Source: Lineus longissimus (taxonomy: Eukaryota; Nemertea; Pilidiophora; Heteronemertea; Lineidae). From it: a DNA stretch of 64,000 nucleotides. Below the pieces are notes generated by a model that was given only the letters and a program-made list of their open reading frames with translations, did not search any database and had not been told where the DNA came from. Positions 24,901-37,026 of this stretch are shown one piece after another. The position numbers and the translations under genes were made by a program. Numbering within the stretch: the first letter of the stretch is position 1; each line of letters opens with the position of its first letter. Location of the stretch: positions 6,505,431-6,569,430 of the forward strand of contig NC_088322.1 in the NCBI RefSeq assembly GCF_910592395.1, written 5' to 3'.

Positions 24901-27900
24901 AGAAGAGGGAGCGTGCACTGCATTTCTCATCAAAATTCCTTGACAGGTGTGTTCCAAAACTTCATGAGTGGTCAATTAAAAATAGTTTACATCAATTAGG
25001 AGCGGTGCGTCTGGTGCACCCGCTTAGTTCCGCGCCTGAGAAACGTACATGAATGAATATTAATAAGAAAATTAAAAAAAAAACACGAAAAAATAGTTTC
25101 GCCGCGGTTCGAACCCATGACCATCCAATCCACATTGCAACCGTCTAACCGCCGAGGCCACCAAGGCTTTACTGATAGGGGTGTGATAGACAGGGATGTT
25201 CGCTGTTCAAGTCGTCGCCATATTGAAAAAGCGCCATGATTGTGACGAGGTTACGCTGGCGGAAGAGTAATTGGGTCCAAATAGTCCCAGATAATCGTAT
25301 AATTCAATATTGCGACAGAGTTTTCTTGATATATCGTATTTATATAGCTCGGTGATATAATAGATAATGCTCGCAGTTGATTTGAATGTTTGAATGGCTT
25401 TCTCAAAAAATTTCAGAAGCGAGGTCAATAGGGTCAAAAGAAAAAGTCTTGGCGCCAATGATGTCAGCAATGGCGGATTTGAATTAAGATTCGAGTCAAT
25501 TCTTTAGGAGTCGGAAGTGCGCACGCACACGGAAATCGTATCTATATAGCTCCGTGCACGTGATTTGAAGGGGCAATTTGGATGTGAGAGTTAGGTGACC
25601 AGGAAGACGATATGTAATTTGAATCTATCCGCCTGCTCATCACTGTAGTTACAAATTAAATGCTCATCACTGATAATGAATTTAGCCTGTAATGTGAGAC
25701 GGGTTCGACATGACTTGCAAATCTTAGATTTTTAGGCAAACGTACAGTTACATTCCGTTTTGGTGAGATCGTTTTTAGCAGTTTGGTGATATGTCAATAA
25801 TTCTCTCAGCTCCTCGAGAAGTCACGGTCCTAGTTGAAGCTATTTTGCATGAAAAACAGCCTGTCTCATGCCAAAAGTTGTCCCTTCAACAAATAATGTT
25901 TGTAGCTGATTTTATGGTTTGAATGGCCATTTTGAAAAAGGGTTTGGAATCGAGGTCAACCAAAATAGTTGTTAGCCTCAATGTACCCTCGGGAATTCAA
26001 GCCGCCGACTAGTCAAACCATTCTCTGGAGTGCTCGAACACCTGGTATCAGTGTGTACTTCCGCTTGAAAAGTTCGGGTGAAGGGGTTTTCTTCATGATA
26101 ATATTCATAATGGTATAAGATGATGGTATAAGAGGGCCAGCGAATCTAGGAACTGGAAGAAGAGGGAGCGTGCACTGCATTTCTCATCAAAATTCCTTGA
26201 CAGGTGTGTTCCAAAACTTCATGAGTGGTCAATTAAAAATAGTTTACATCAATTAGGAGCGGTGCGTCTGGTGCACCCGCTTAGTTCCGCGCCTGAGAAA
26301 CGTACATGAATGAATATTAATAAGAAAATTTAAAAAAAACACGAAAAAATAGTTTCGCCGCGGTTCGAACCCATGACCATCCAATCCACAGCGCAACCGT
26401 CTAACCGCCGAGGCCACCAAGGCTTTACTGATAGGGGTGTGATAGACAGGGATGTTCGCTGTTCAAGTCGTCGCCATATTGAAAAAGCGCCATGATTGTG
26501 ACGAGGTTACGCTGGCGGAAGAGTAATTGGGTCCAAATAGTCCCAGATAATCGTATAATTCAATATTGCGACAGAGTTTTCTTGATATATCGTATTTATA
26601 TAGCTCGGTGATATAATAGATAATGCTCGCAGTTGATTTGAATGTTTGAATGGCTTTCTCAAAAAATTTCAGAAGCGAGGTCAATAGGGTCAAAAGAAAA
26701 AGTCTTGGCGCCAATGATGTCAGCAATGGCGGATTTGAATTAAGATTCGAGTCGATTCTTTAGGAGTCGGAAGTGCGCACGCACACGGAAATCGTATCTA
26801 TATAGCTCCGTGCACGTGATTTGAAGGGGCAATTTGGATGTGAGATTTAGGTGACCAGGAAGACGATATGTAATTTGAATCTATCCGCCTGCTCATCACT
26901 GTAGTTACAAATTAAATGCTCATCACTGATAATGAATTTAGCCTGTAATGTGAGACGGGTTCGACATGACTTGCAAATCTTAGATTTTTAGGCAAACGTA
27001 CAGTTACATTCCGTTTTGGTGAGATCGTTTTTAGCAGTTTGGTGATATGTCAATAATTCTCTCAGCTCCTCGAGAAGTCACGGTCCTAGTTGAAGCTATT
27101 TTGCATGAAAAACAGCCTGTCTCATGCCAAAAGTTGTCCCTTCAACAAATAATGTTTGTAGCTGATTTTATGGTTTGAATGGCCATTTTGAAAAAGGGTT
27201 TGGAATCGAGGTCAACCAAAATAGTTGTTAGCCTCAATGTACCCTCGGGAATTCAAGCCGCCGACTAGTCAAACCATTCTCTGGAGTGCTCGAACACCTG
27301 GTATCAGTGTGTACTTCCGCTTGAAAAGTTCGGGTGAAGGGGTTTTCTTCATGATAATATTCATAATGGTATAAGATGATGGTATAAGAGGGCCAGCGAA
27401 TCTAGGAACTGGAAGAAGAGGGAGCGTGCACTGCATTTCTCATCAAAATTCCTTGACAGGTGTGTTCCAAAACTTCATGAGTGGTCAATTAAAAATAGTT
27501 TACATCAATTAGGAGCGGTGCGTCTGGTGCACCCGCTTAGTTCCGCGCCTGAGAAACGTACATGAATGAATATTAATAAGAAAATTAAAAAAAAAACACG
27601 AAAAAATAGTTTCGCCGCGGTTCGAACCCATGACCATCCAATCCACATTGCAACCGTCTAACCGCCGAGGCCACCAAGGCTTTACTGATAGGGGTGTGAT
27701 AGACAGGGATGTTCGCTGTTCAAGTCGTCGCCATATTGAAAAAGCGCCATGATTGTGACGAGGTTACGCTGGCGGAAGAGTAATTGGGTCCAAATAGTCC
27801 CAGATAATCGTATAATTCAATATTGCGACAGAGTTTTCTTGATATATCGTATTTATATAGCTCGGTGATATAATAGATAATGCTCGCAGTTGATTTGAAT

Positions 27901-30900
27901 GTTTGAATGGCTTTCTCAAAAAATTTCAGAAGCGAGGTCAATAGGGTCAAAAGAAAAAGTCTTGGCGCCAATGATGTCAGCAATGGCGGATTTGAATTAA
28001 GATTCGAGTCAATTCTTTAGGAGTCGGAAGTGCGCACGCACACGGAAATCGTATCTATATAGCTCCGTGCACGTGATTTGAAGGGGCAATTTGGATGTGA
28101 GATTTAGGTGACCAGGAAGACGATATGTAATTTGAATCTATCCGCCTGCTCATCACTGTAGTTACAAATTAAATGCTCATCACTGATAATGAATTTAGCC
28201 TGTAATGTGAGACGGGTTCGACATGACTTGCAAATCTTAGATTTTTAGGCAAACGTACAGTTACATTCCGTTTTGGTGAGATCGTTTTTAGCAGTTTGGT
28301 GATATGTCAATAATTCTCTCAGCTCCTCGAGAAGTCACGGTCCTAGTTGAAGCTATTTTGCATGAAAAACAGCCTGTCTCATGCCAAAAGTTGTCCCTTC
28401 AACAAATAATGTTTGTAGCTGATTTTATGGTTTGAATGGCCATTTTGAAAAAGGGTTTGGAATCGAGGTCAACCAAAATAGTTGTTAGCCTCAATGTACC
28501 CTCGGGAATTCAAGCCGCCGACTAGTCAAACCATTCTCTGGAGTGCTCGAACACCTGGTATCAGTGTGTACTTCCGCTTGAAAAGTTCGGGTGAAGGGGT
28601 TTTCTTCATGATAATATTCATAATGGTATAAGATGATGGTATAAGAGGGCCAGCGAATCTAGGAACTGGAAGAAGAGGGAGCGTGCACTGCATTTCTCAT
28701 CAAAATTCCTTGACAGGTGTGTTCCAAAACTTCATGAGTGGTCAATTAAAAATAGTTTACATCAATTAGGAGCGGTGCGTCTGGTGCACCCGCTTAGTTC
28801 CGCGCCTGAGAAACGTACATGAATGAATATTAATAAGAAAATTAAAAAAAAAACACGAAAAAATAGTTTCGCCGCGGTTCGAACCCATGACCATCCAATC
28901 CACATTGCAACCGTCTAACCGCCGAGGCCACCAAGGCTTTACTGATAGGGGTGTGATAGACAGGGATGTTCGCTGTTCAAGTCGTCGCCATATTGAAAAA
29001 GCGCCATGATTGTGACGAGGTTACGCTGGCGGAAGAGTAATTGGGTCCAAATAGTCCCAGATAATCGTATAATTCAATATTGCGACAGAGTTTTCTTGAT
29101 ATATCGTATTTATATAGCTCGGTGATATAATAGATAATGCTCGCAGTTGATTTGAATGTTTGAATGGCTTTCTCAAAAAATTTCAGAAGCGAGGTCAATA
29201 GGGTCAAAAGAAAAAGTCTTGGCGCCAATGATGTCAGCAATGGCGGATTTGAATTAAGATTCGAGTCGATTCTTTAGGAGTCGGAAGTGCGCACGCACAC
29301 GGAAATCGTATCTATATAGCTCCGTGCACGTGATTTGAAGGGGCAATTTGGATGTGAGATTTAGGTGACCAGGAAGACGATATGTAATTTGAATCTATCC
29401 GCCTGCTCATCACTGTAGTTACAAATTAAATGCTCATCACTGATAATGAATTTAGCCTGTAATGTGAGACGGGTTCGACATGACTTGCAAATCTTAGATT
29501 TTTAGGCAAACGTACAGTTACATTCCGTTTTGGTGAGATCGTTTTTAGCAGTTTGATGATATGTCAATAATTCTCTCAGCTCCTCGAGAAGTCACGGTCC
29601 TAGTTGAAGCTATTTTGCATGAAAAACAGCCTGTCTCATGCCAAAAGTTGTCCCTTCAACAAATAATGTTTGTAGCTGATTTTATGGTTTGAATGGCCAT
29701 TTTGAAAAAGGGTTTGGAATCGAGGTCAACCAAAATAGTTGTTAGCCTCAATGTACCCTCGGGAATTCAAGCCGCCGACTAGTCAAACCATTCTCTGGAG
29801 TGCTCGAACACCTGGTATCAGTGTGTACTTCCGCTTGAAAAGTTCGGGTGAAGGGGTTTTCTTCATGATAATATTCATAATGGTATAAGATGATGGTATA
29901 AGAGGGCCAGCGAATCTAGGAACTGGAAGAAGAGGGAGCGTGCACTGCATTTCTCATCAAAATTCCTTGACAGGTGTGTTCCAAAACTTCATGAGTGGTC
30001 AATTAAAAATAGTTTACATCAATTAGGAGCGGTGCGTCTGGTGCACCCGCTTAGTTCCGCGCCTGAGAAACGTACATGAATGAATATTAATAAGAAAATT
30101 AAAAAAAAAACACGAAAAAATAGTTTCGCCGCGGTTCGAACCCATGACCATCCAATCCACATTGCAACCGTCTAACCGCCGAGGCCACCAAGGCTTTACT
30201 GATAGGGGTGTGATAGACAGGGATGTTCGCTGTTCAAGTCGTCGCCATATTGAAAAAGCGCCATGATTGTGACGAGGTTACGCTGGCGGAAGAGTAATTG
30301 GGTCCAAATAGTCCCAGATAATCGTATAATTCAATATTGCGACAGAGTTTTCTTGATATATCGTATTTATATAGCTCGGTGATATAATAGATAATGCTCG
30401 CAGTTGATTTGAATGTTTGAATGGCTTTCTCAAAAAATTTCAGAAGCGAGGTCAATAGGGTCAAAAGAAAAAGTCTTGGCGCCAATGATGTCAGCAATGG
30501 CGGATTTGAATTAAGATTCGAGTCGATTCTTTAGGAGTCGGAAGTGCGCACGCACACGGAAATCGTATCTATATAGCTCCGTGCACGTGATTTGAAGGGG
30601 CAATTTGGATGTGAGATTTAGGTGACCAGGAAGACGATATGTAATTTGAATCTATCCGCCTGCTCATCACTGTAGTTACAAATTAAATGCTCATCACTGA
30701 TAATGAATTTAGCCTGTAATGTGAGACGGGTTCGACATGACTTGCAAATCTTAGATTTTTAGGCAAACGTACAGTTACATTCCGTTTTGGTGAGATCGTT
30801 TTTAGCAGTTTGATGATATGTCAATAATTCTCTCAGCTCCTCGAGAAGTCACGGTCCTAGTTGAAGCTATTTTGCATGAAAAACAGCCTGTCTCATGCCA

Positions 30901-33241
30901 AAAGTTGTCCCTTCAACAAATAATGTTTGTAGCTGATTTTATGGTTTGAATGGCCATTTTGAAAAAGGGTTTGGAATCGAGGTCAACCAAAATAGTTGTT
31001 AGCCTCAATGTACCCTCGGGAATTCAAGCCGCCGACTAGTCAAACCATTCTCTGGAGTGCTCGAACACCTGGTATCAGTGTGTACTTCCGCTTGAAAAGT
31101 TCGGGTGAAGGGGTTTTCTTCATGATAATATTCATAATGGTATAAGATGATGGTATAAGAGGGCCAGCGAATCTAGGAACTGGAAGAAGAGGGAGCGTGC
31201 ACTGCATTTCTCATCAAAATTCCTTGACAGGTGTGTTCCAAAACTTCATGAGTGGTCAATTAAAAATAGTTTACATCAATTAGGAGCGGTGCGTCTGGTG
31301 CACCCGCTTAGTTCCGCGCCTGAGAAACGTACATGAATGAATATTAATAAGAAAATTAAAAAAAAAACACGAAAAAATAGTTTCGCCGCGGTTCGAACCC
31401 ATGACCATCCAATCCACAGTGCAACCGTCTAACCGCCGAGGCCACCAAGGCTTTACTGATAGGGGTGTGATAGACAGGGATGTTCGCTGTTCAAGTCGTC
31501 GCCATATTGAAAAAGCGCCATGATTGTGACGAGGTTACGCTGGCGGAAGAGTAATTGGGTCCAAATAGTCCCAGATAATCGTATAATTCAATATTGCGAC
31601 AGAGTTTTCTTGATATATCGTATTTATATAGCTCGGTGATATAATAGATAATGCTCGCAGTTGATTTGAATGTTTGAATGGCTTTCTCAAAAAATTTCAG
31701 AAGCGAGGTCAATAGGGTCAAAAGAAAAAGTCTTGGCGCCAATGATGTCAGCAATGGCGGATTTGAATTAAGATTCGAGTCGATTCTTTAGGAGTCGGAA
31801 GTGCGCACGCACACGGAAATCGTATCTATATAGCTCCGTGCACGTGATTTGAAGGGGCAATTTGGATGTGAGATTTAGGTGACCAGGAAGACGATATGTA
31901 ATTTGAATCTATCCGCCTGCTCATCACTGTAGTTACAAATTAAATGCTCATCACTGATAATGAATTTAGCCTGTAATGTGAGACGGGTTCGACATGACTT
32001 GCAAATCTTAGATTTTTAGGCAAACGTACAGTTACATTCCGTTTTGGTGAGATCGTTTTTAGCAGTTTGATGATATGTCAATAATTCTCTCAGCTCCTCG
32101 AGAAGTCACGGTCCTAGTTGAAGCTATTTTGCATGAAAAACAGCCTGTCTCATGCCAAAAGTTGTCCCTTCAACAAATAATGTTTGTACACAAATTGTAG
32201 CTGATTTTATGGTTTGAATGGCCATTTTGAAAAAGGGTTTGGAATCGAGGTCAACCAAAATATTTGTTAGCCTCAACGTACCCTCGGGAATTCAATGGTA
32301 TTAAGAGAGCCAGCGAATCTAGGAACGGGAAGAAGAGGGAGCGTGCACTGCATTACTCATTAAAATTCCTGGACAGGTGTGTTCCAAAAAATTTCATGAG
32401 TGGTCAATTAGAAATAGTTTACATCAATTAGGAGCCGTGCGTCCAGTGCACCCGCTTGGATCCGCGCCTGATGAACGTACATTAATGAATATTGATAAGA
32501 AATTTTTTTGAAAAACTCTAAAAAATAGTTTCGCCGCGGTTCGAACCCATCACCATCCAATCCACAGTGCAACCGTCTAACTGCCGAGGCCATCAAGGCT
32601 TTACTGGTGACAGCAATGCTGCCAATGATGTCAGCAATGGCGGCTTTGAATTAAGATTCGAGTCGATTCTTTTGGAGTCGGAAGTGCGCATGCACACGGA
32701 AATCGTATCTATATAGCTCCGTGCACGTGATTTGAAGGGACAATTTGGGTGTGGGATTTAGGTGACCAGGAAGATGATATGTAATTTGAATCTATCCGCC
32801 TGCTCATCACTGTAGTTACAAACTAAATGCTCATCACTAATAATGAATTTAGCGTGTAATGTGAGACGGGTTTGACATGACTTGCAAATCTTAGATTTTT
32901 AGGCAAACGTACAGTTACATTCCGTTTTAGTGAGATCGTTTTTAGCAGTTTGATGATATGTCAATAATTCTCTCAGCTCCTTGAGAAGTCACAGTCCTAC
33001 TTGAAGCTATTTTCATGAAAAACAGGATGTCTAATGCCAAAGTTGTCCCTCGAACAAAGAATGTTTGTAGCTGATTTTATGGTTTGAATGGCCATTTTGA
33101 AAAAGGGTTTGGAAAAATACGTCCCACTCATACTGGCCGATCATTCCCGTTTGCGAAAACCAGGGACGAGAAAAAGAATCGGCGAAAACGATGGAGAGAC
33201 CCCCCCCCCGTTAAATACCACCCCGAAAATATCTAATCAAA

Positions 33242-33628
33242 ACACGTACACCACCTGAAAATGGGCCACCAATCTTGGTTCGCGAACCAATGCCGCACCA
33301 TCGAAAATCCACCAAGCGCTTACACCAGCGCTGCAGCTAGTTATAAATCCGGCTACAGATGGCGCGCAAACAATAAGCAGAAAACGCCATTTCGAAAGCG
33401 CCGCCTGTCGCCGAACCATCTAACTAGCTAATTGCCGATCCATTTGCGCGTACACCACGACAGAGCCGAGCTTTTAACAAGCCGGGCGAATTTGGACCAT
33501 CTAGCTTGGTGGGACAAATTCGCCCGGCAATTTGTATCGGCAATGGATTGCCGAACCAATTTGTCGCGGCAATGTGGTGGTGTACGTGCAATTGGTCCAC
33601 CAATATTTCGTGGTGTACGCGCAGCTTA
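33242..33628. mobile_element. MITE, second copy of the 5712-6095 family, inverted
   Basis: Starts ACACGTACACCACCTGAAAA and ends GTGGTGTACGCGCAGCTTA. Its whole length mirrors 5712-6095, including TAACTAGCTAATTGCCGATC. It lies between the end of the satellite and NPC2, about 220 bp before the NPC2 start codon, so it may include promoter-proximal DNA. Confidence 0.85.
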
Positions 33629-33847
33629 TATTTAAATTAAAGTTATCTTATCGTGCTCTTAACTTTCGACCGTCACACGGACCAAAAGCCATAAGTCGAT
33701 GGGCACCACGGGCTTTTGTTATCACTAGATTAGACAAGGCAAAAGTTGTGGTAAGAGGCCTATTATCTGCTGATAACATGAAACGCGTTCAATCCCTTTT
33801 GCCAGTAAACGTGATACTACTATAGGGAATTCTCTGGAGTAAGAACC

Positions 33848-36349
33848 ATGCATTCGTTAATCTTGCTGTGTTTTGCCCTGGTCGCCGCGGTCTACGCTGA
33901 TGATGTTAAATTTAAGGACTGCGGTGAGTTCAAATCCTTTGCAAAGTAACCAGGTGATGAGTTCTAACAACAGCTATGCCTTAATCTGACATTCAACATG
34001 TTTCCAATAGGTTTTTCATCATATCAGATCGGGCGTGACTGTTAGATTCTAGCAAATGCAATTAAAAGATGCTTTGCTGTGCAACCATTACCCAGCTAAT
34101 CTTACACTTAGTGTCTCTATTAGTCGCAGGCGTACATGCTGAACTGCTAAACCTCTCTACCATTATACTTTCCAGGTTCCAAGGCGGGTACGATCGTAAG
34201 CGTAGACATCACACCATGCCCACAATTTCCGTGCGCCCTCAAACGTGGGACCAACGCCACAACAACAGTAGTCTTCACCTCAAGTAAGAAACCGTTCTTC
34301 TATAGATGATTATTACTTTGCACGGTGCCGTAAATGTACCAACATTCGTCAACGAAGAACCCATGAAATGGAAAAACTCAATTTGTACAATCATGTACAT
34401 TTGTACATGTATCCACTCTTTCGAAGTCGCCGGCTCAACATTTCTGTTTATTCAAAACAAATTTTGTCACTAACGCTGGCGTTCACCGAACTTAGTGTTA
34501 TCTTCTTCAGCTAAGTCCTTAGATTTAACACAAAGTTAAGCTGAAAGGGTGGATGTCGTCCTGGGTGCCGACAAATGGTACCCAGGTTCGAGATCGACTG
34601 GACAATAAGCACCCTGGGTGCCATTACACAAGACAAATAGCACCCAGAGATTGCAAGAAACGTCGTCCCTAAGATCCGTAAGCCAGGCAAAAAGAAGCTG
34701 GGTGCTGTTTGTCTAGTGTAATGGCACCCAGGGTACTTATTGTCCAGTCGATCTCGAACCTGGGTACCATTTGTCGGCACCCAGGACGACATCCACCCTT
34801 TCAGCCAAAGTTAAAGGGACGACTTGGGCGTGTGATTTACCTGGCCAGGATGATAATGTGCCAACTTGACACCATGCGCCGCCCCTTGTATTATTACACC
34901 GATGCCGTTCTCTGATGATTTTCACCTGTGTTGGAAGGCAGTTTTGGGCATGGCTTGCGAATCATAGGCAGGCCTAAGGTTACACCCTGTTCTAGTGCAT
35001 TATTTATTGCCGTTCAAAAAGTGTTCATTAATTCTGTTTGGAAAAGTTGCGGTCCTGATGGAAGCCATTTGTACAAAAAAACAACATATCTTATGCCCAA
35101 GTTTGCTTGAGTTGGCCCAAGTTGGCTTAAAGCAGTCAGAATAAAATCTTGAAAATAACAAATAGTTTATAAAAGTTTATACGCCTCCAGATACGCTTAC
35201 CGCGAAGCCAGCTGTTCCGAAATCGCAGGATGAATCATTACATTCCCTTTACAGGCCCCAACGGTTTTGTAAATGATATAGCCTTTTTTGGACAGGTCGT
35301 CATCTAATTGCTCTCGCCAAAGTGATTAATCAGAGAATAACAGTTTCCTTTGTAGTCCCCAACGGTTTTGTAATAGTCCCAACATTTAACCGGCTTACGT
35401 TTTTTAAATTTAACTTTCGCCTCTGCAGAGACCCAGAGTGAGACGGCTACCGCTAAGGTGTACGGGGTTATCGCAAACGTACCGGTCCCCTTCCCTGTTC
35501 CCAACAGTGACGGATGCAAGACCGGGGTGACGTGCCCAGTGGAAAATGGCGTCAAGTACACGTACAAAAATAGCATTTTTGTGAGCAAGCTCTACCCAAA
35601 GGTAAGGAGAGACTAGCTTTTCGGTTGAACGTCATCTCCAAAGTCTTATGAAAACTTATCTGTGCTACAGTGTATCTCCAAAGCCCGTGGCTGTAAATGT
35701 GTTCGTGCCGTTGTATCTCCGCTCATATGGACGACATGATAAACTGATAACATTTGCCTGCTAAACTTTGTGATAGTCGTCCAATGCTAAGGTCGCATCA
35801 GTTTCGATAGCAATGCATCTTTATCCGTCATCCACCAATAGGGTGTTACACAATATTTCAGAATCATTAATTTATGTTACACAAGTTCACCTCGTGTTGG
35901 CAATAGGAAAATCATGATGATATCACACATTCCTGGAAACCCAGGATGATGTGCAATCACTTCATACATCCGTTTATCAAGGGCAGCGGACGGTGTAGTG
36001 ATGTAATGCATTGAGAGTCGAGATAGAAATGACGTGACCAAATGTCCTCAAGTTACCCGCTCTGCACTGCATGATCTCCATTTGACAACCTACGTACGCG
36101 TACACATAATTTATGCTGCCTCTTAAAAATCACACCCGTCGGCCATTTTATAGTCGAAGTTACCCACGCCGAGGGCCTGGCGTGAGACGAGGCGCCAGTC
36201 GCGGCGCGCTAGTAATCGAACATGCTAAAAGAAATGGAGAATGACACACACCCTTCTCGTTCCAGGTGCAAGTGGTCGTGGAGTGGTCCCTCGTCGACGA
36301 CAAGGGTGAAAATATATTCTGCTTTGCGGTTCCAGCTCAAGTTAGTTAG
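33848..36349 (+). CDS. NPC2: NPC2, secreted lysosomal sterol-binding protein (ML domain), complete, four exons
   Basis: Binds cholesterol in the lysosome lumen and hands it to NPC1 (family knowledge). Exons: 33848-33923, 34176-34283, 35429-35601, 36266-36349. Phases agree and the product is 146 residues (human 151). The N-terminus MHSLILLCFALVAAVYA is a signal peptide. The mature part begins DDVKFKDCGSKAG and continues with DITPCPQFPC, GVIANVPVPFPVPNSDGC, TGVTCPVENG, VEWSLVDDKG and NIFCFAVPAQVS. All six family cysteines are present, as is the PVPFPVP sterol-pocket signature. N-glycosylation site NAT follows RGT. Intron 2 is crowded with repeats, including a 266-bp element with 9-bp target duplications. 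AATAAA signals lie about 230 bp after the stop. Confidence 0.97.
34448..34531. mobile_element. Partial MITE, family of 39831-40360 (NPC2 intron 2)
   Basis: TTCAAAACAAATTTTGTCAC followed by TAACGCTGGCGTTCAC matches the left end of 39831-40360. The other end was not found. A second element has inserted at its inner border. Confidence 0.6.
34540..34805. mobile_element. Fold-back MITE with ~100-bp inverted arms and 9-bp target duplication (NPC2 intron 2)
   Basis: Left arm begins GCTGAAAGGGTGGATGTCGT and the right arm ends with its complement. Arms stay near-perfect for about 100 bp, through CCTGGGTGCCGACAAATGGTACCCAGG and CTGGACAATAAG. Flanks are CAAAGTTAA at 34531-34539 and again at 34806-34814. 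A 9-bp duplication with long inverted ends is typical of Mutator-like elements. The near-identity of arms and flanks points to a recent insertion. Confidence 0.92.
34812..35115. repeat. Diverged solo relative of the 1257-bp satellite unit (NPC2 intron 2)
   Basis: Runs parallel to part of the satellite: AAAGGGAC..TTGGGCGTGTGATTTACCTGGCCAGGATGATA, GGGCATGGCTTGCGAATC, AGGCAGGCCTAAGGTTACA, AAGTTGCGGTCCTGATGGAAGC, CTTATGCCCAAGTTTG. These correspond in order to the satellite phrases around GGTGACCAGGAAGACGATA, CGACATGACTTGCAAATC, AGGCAAACGTACAGTTACA, AAGTCACGGTCCTAGTTGAAGC and CTCATGCCAAAAGTTG. Identity is well below that among array copies. Confidence 0.65.
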
Positions 36350-36580
36350 TCAATTATGCGTTTTTAGTTGTATATCACCATGACTTTATTCATGATTTCA
36401 CTCTGGTCAAGAACAGGAATCGATTTTTGCATTGGTGTTATGAAAGGACGACTGTCTCCAGGCAGTGCTACGGGTCATCTGTGGTAAATCTATGAATGGT
36501 GCAGGCCATATGAATCGTCCGATTTCTCTTTTTGTCTCCATATGCTCAAATACGCTTACTGGGAACAGATTCAGCAACGA

Positions 36581-36596
36581 AATAAAATGAATAAAA
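36581..36596 (+). promoter_or_regulatory. Overlapping polyadenylation signals for NPC2
   Basis: AATAAAATGAATAAAA contains two AATAAA hexamers, about 232 and 241 bp after the NPC2 stop codon and in the right orientation. Confidence 0.6.
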
Positions 36597-36894
36597 GGTC
36601 AAATTTATGTATACGTGTACAATCGCATTTTGCGTATACTCTTGCTTTTCACTGTCATCGTTGATACCGGTCCACCACAAGTTGATCTTTACAGCATCTC
36701 GACCGGAACTGATAAACAATTTTGACTTGATTACGCTCCATGGTTTTATCCCATGTGTGAAAAAAGCAGGTTTTCCAAATCCGAAATGGGAAAGACACAT
36801 CTGGCCTCATATATGTATCAAGATTTACTCATGTGTACTTCTTTCGAGGTCAAAGTGTTTCGGATAGACGTACCGTATCAGGATATCTGATAAT

Positions 36895-37026
36895 AGGGGG
36901 CTTTCGCAAACCCTTGAAACGTCCACGTGAACCTCTATCTCACAGTTCGACTTTGTTATCAGGAGGTCGAACAATGAGATAGGCGTTCACGTTGCCGTTT
37001 CGGGGGACTGGCGAAAACTCCCTATA
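36895..37026. mobile_element. Short fold-back element
   Basis: AGGGGGCTTTCGC at the left and GGCGAAAACTCCCTAT at the right are inverted. Inner words CTATCTCACAGTTCGAC and GTCGAACAATGAGATAG pair as well. Related AAACTCCCTA words occur at about 42928 and 46175, suggesting a family end. Confidence 0.7.

Larger units (their letters stand above)
10026..33116. repeat. 1257-bp tandem satellite: 16 intact units, plus degraded copies at both edges
   Basis: Taking GTGCGCACG as phase zero, units start at 11691, 12949, 14206, 15463, 16720, 17976, 19233, 20489, 21746, 23003, 24260, 25517, 26773, 28030, 29287, 30544 and 31801. Spacing is 1256-1258 bp. Interior copies differ by only a few substitutions and by A-run length. 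The left-most copy (10026-11690) carries a MITE and a 30-bp duplication. The copy from 31801 has lost two blocks, and a last partial copy runs 32684-33116. Each unit holds one CACGTG and one tRNA-like head. True copy number could differ from this assembly. Confidence 0.97.

Noticed and set aside
11342-31754. The recurring 87-codon minus-strand frames as a tandem gene family
   Set aside because: They sit in near-identical satellite units, so conservation is not evidence of function. One copy is frameshifted, no start context or domain was recognised, and the frame abuts a tRNA-like head.
11261-32599. A cluster of tRNA genes
   Set aside because: The boxes are tRNA-like, but acceptor ends do not pair, the T stem is broken and no proper anticodon arm forms. 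A tRNA-derived repeat fits better.
10026-33116. CRISPR-like or rDNA array
   Set aside because: The units are 1257 bp with no short repeat/spacer pattern, and no rRNA motifs were recognised. The locus is animal nuclear DNA.
34511-34915. Overlapping frames beginning MSSWVPTNG and MSSVMAPRVL as genes
   Set aside because: They are read from the arms of the 34540-34805 fold-back element and mirror each other.
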